NCBI GenBank assembly: GCA_964621455.1
Contig: CAZULW010000110.1
Span: forward strand, 1 to 5,735
Direction of reading: 5' to 3'
DNA length: 5,735 nucleotides
Source: G020354025 sp964621455
GTDB lineage: Bacteria > Fidelibacterota > Marinisomatia > SCGC-AAA003-L08 > TS1B11
Shown here: positions 4,562 through 5,735 of the stretch, piece by piece
Layout of the letters: the number at the start of each line of letters is the position of its first letter
Numbering within the stretch: position 1 is the stretch's first letter
The notes under the pieces: model-generated
Databases searched by the model: none
Told to the model about the DNA's origin: nothing
The model's input: only the letters and a program-made list of their open reading frames with translations
Position numbers and translations under genes: made by a program

Positions 4562-5735
4562 TCACCGCTCCCCGTACTTCTCCAGCAGCGCCCGCAACCG
4601 CGGCTGCTCCCTCAGGGGGTCCCACCGGGGATCAAGCCTGAGAAGCGGCACGGATATTCGGCTGGGAACGGATAACAGGACTTCCAGCTGGTCTATAGCA
4701 GCGTCTTGCTCACCCAGCATGGTGTAAATTATTGCCAGGTCCAATATCCCATAACGTACCCCCGCGAAGGCATCCCTGGAGAGCGGCATGATTTCAACGG
4801 CCAGTTTGCCCTCCCTGATGGCCTCCTCCCGGCGGCCCAGACCGGCATAGGCGATACCGAGATACCCGTGGGCTGAGTAATCACCCGGATCCTTGCTGAC
4901 AAGCTCTTCGTAGGTTACTCTTATCGAGTCGTAATAGGCCGCTGCTTGCCCCGGCCGCCCCATATACCGGTAGATGTCTGCTTTCCATAAAAAGTAGTCC
5001 GCCGTATCGGCCTCCAAGATGGCCAGCGCTTTCTGGTAGTCCCGGGCGAGTATTTCAATGTATGAACGCATGTCGGCCAATTGGCTTGGATCGACTTTTT
5101 CCAGCGCTTCCGCCATCACCCTCCGCGCTTTTTCAACATCACCTTTTGACCGAAGATATACGGTGGCCTTGCGGGAATAACCGGTAGTTTGATCTGGTGC
5201 GACTGTTATGTAGCGGTCGGCATAACGCTCGGCTTCGGCCCAGTTACGGATAAGAGTATAAGTTCGGTTTGCACCCATCAGGATCTGCAAGCTGTAAGGG
5301 TCCAACTCAGCTGCTTTTCTATGGTTATCAGCAGCTTCCCCCCACTTACCTAGTCGACGTTTCACATGACCAATGGCCAATAACAAGTCACTATTGTTGG
5401 GCTGCTTCTGGAGGGCTAGAGTGAAAAGCTCCTGAGCTTGGCTATAGTCTTGAAAACCTTCGAAGTAATAATAGCCGGTTGCTAGCTGGACTTCAGGATG
5501 ATCGGGATCGAGGGCCTGTGCCATGTCCAGGATCTTTTTTGCCTTTGCCAGACGTTCATCGGTGCGATCAATACCACCCCACCTCGGAGCATACAATGTG
5601 ATGTGTGCCCATGCAAGTCGTGCATAGGCCAGGGCGAAGGTGGGATCAAGTTCAACCGCTTTTTCATACAGGCTTATAGCTTTTTCGTAATTTTCTCGAC
5701 CACGTCGATCAAAAAGGACAATCCCTTTTAAATAA
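4562..5735 (-). CDS. TPR-repeat protein, 5' end missing (probable C-terminal part of a sensor/regulatory protein)
   Basis: The minus-strand frame is open from the right edge to the TGA at 4562-4564, giving 390 visible residues. The first conventional initiation codon in this frame is a TTG at 5594-5596, but the codons upstream of it still read as a TPR (ENYEKAISLYEKAVELDP, then FALAYARLAWAH). That TTG is therefore an internal leucine and the start lies outside the window. Helical TPR units recur about every 34-40 residues, with spacing such as ALxLDPxxPE, GYYYFEGFQDY, KAAELDPYS and GYLGIAYAGLGRREEAI. The ending (YAGLGRREEAIREGKLAVE, then LLRLDPRWDPLREQPRLRALLEKYGE) is the usual tail of long TPR proteins whose N-termini carry a Ser/Thr kinase, adenylate cyclase or TolB-like domain. 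That domain is not visible here. TPRs bind protein partners; the partner is unknown. The gene converges on the aminotransferase. The part near the right edge is visibly richer in A and T than the rest. Confidence 0.92.
   Translation of the reverse strand, partial: YLKGIVLFDRRGRENYEKAISLYEKAVELDPTFALAYARLAWAHITLYAPRWGGIDRTDERLAKAKKILDMAQALDPDHPEVQLATGYYYFEGFQDYSQAQELFTLALQKQPNNSDLLLAIGHVKRRLGKWGEAADNHRKAAELDPYSLQILMGANRTYTLIRNWAEAERYADRYITVAPDQTTGYSRKATVYLRSKGDVEKARRVMAEALEKVDPSQLADMRSYIEILARDYQKALAILEADTADYFLWKADIYRYMGRPGQAAAYYDSIRVTYEELVSKDPGDYSAHGYLGIAYAGLGRREEAIREGKLAVEIMPLSRDAFAGVRYGILDLAIIYTMLGEQDAAIDQLEVLLSVPSRISVPLLRLDPRWDPLREQPRLRALLEKYGER

Overview
The window is bacterial DNA that is GC-rich in its coding parts. 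It carries four substantial genes, plus a possible gene tail at the left edge. The source is probably an uncultured or little-studied Gram-negative bacterium, perhaps of the wider Fibrobacteres-Chlorobi-Bacteroidetes group or a neighbouring candidate phylum. That placement is inferred from three things: a signal-peptide-bearing outer-membrane-like protein resembling the DUF6588 family, a TPR protein of the kind that follows kinase, cyclase or TolB-like domains in such genomes, and a GTTACGG-type heptamer repeat between genes. No rRNA or other taxonomic marker is present.

Layout, left to right. Positions 1-60 may hold the last codons of a gene that starts outside the window. Positions 61-256 are a non-coding leader with a plausible sigma-70-like promoter and a GC hairpin. 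A secreted, probably outer-membrane beta-barrel protein follows at 257-1324 and is closed by a very clear intrinsic terminator at 1352-1383. Next comes a compact same-strand cluster at 1449-4483: an SPPY-type DNA amino-methyltransferase, a divergent DHH-phosphoesterase-like protein starting 4 nt after the methyltransferase stop, and a class IV PLP-dependent aminotransferase starting 10 nt after that. A 78-nt convergent gap with the heptamer repeat separates this cluster from a minus-strand TPR gene, which runs off the right edge so that its start is missing.

The part most worth a second look is the methyltransferase/DHH-like pair. The methyltransferase has its SAM-binding motif before the catalytic SPPY motif and no recognisable endonuclease beside it. 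Its tightly coupled partner keeps a DHH-like motif I (STDADG) and conserved-looking downstream motifs but reads GHH where DHH would be expected. Together they could form a two-gene modification/nuclease module or a DNA-maintenance pair. This is an inference from gene order and motifs, not a demonstrated system. The aminotransferase looks like an ordinary metabolic enzyme that may simply share the transcript. No mobile element, CRISPR array or RNA gene was recognised.
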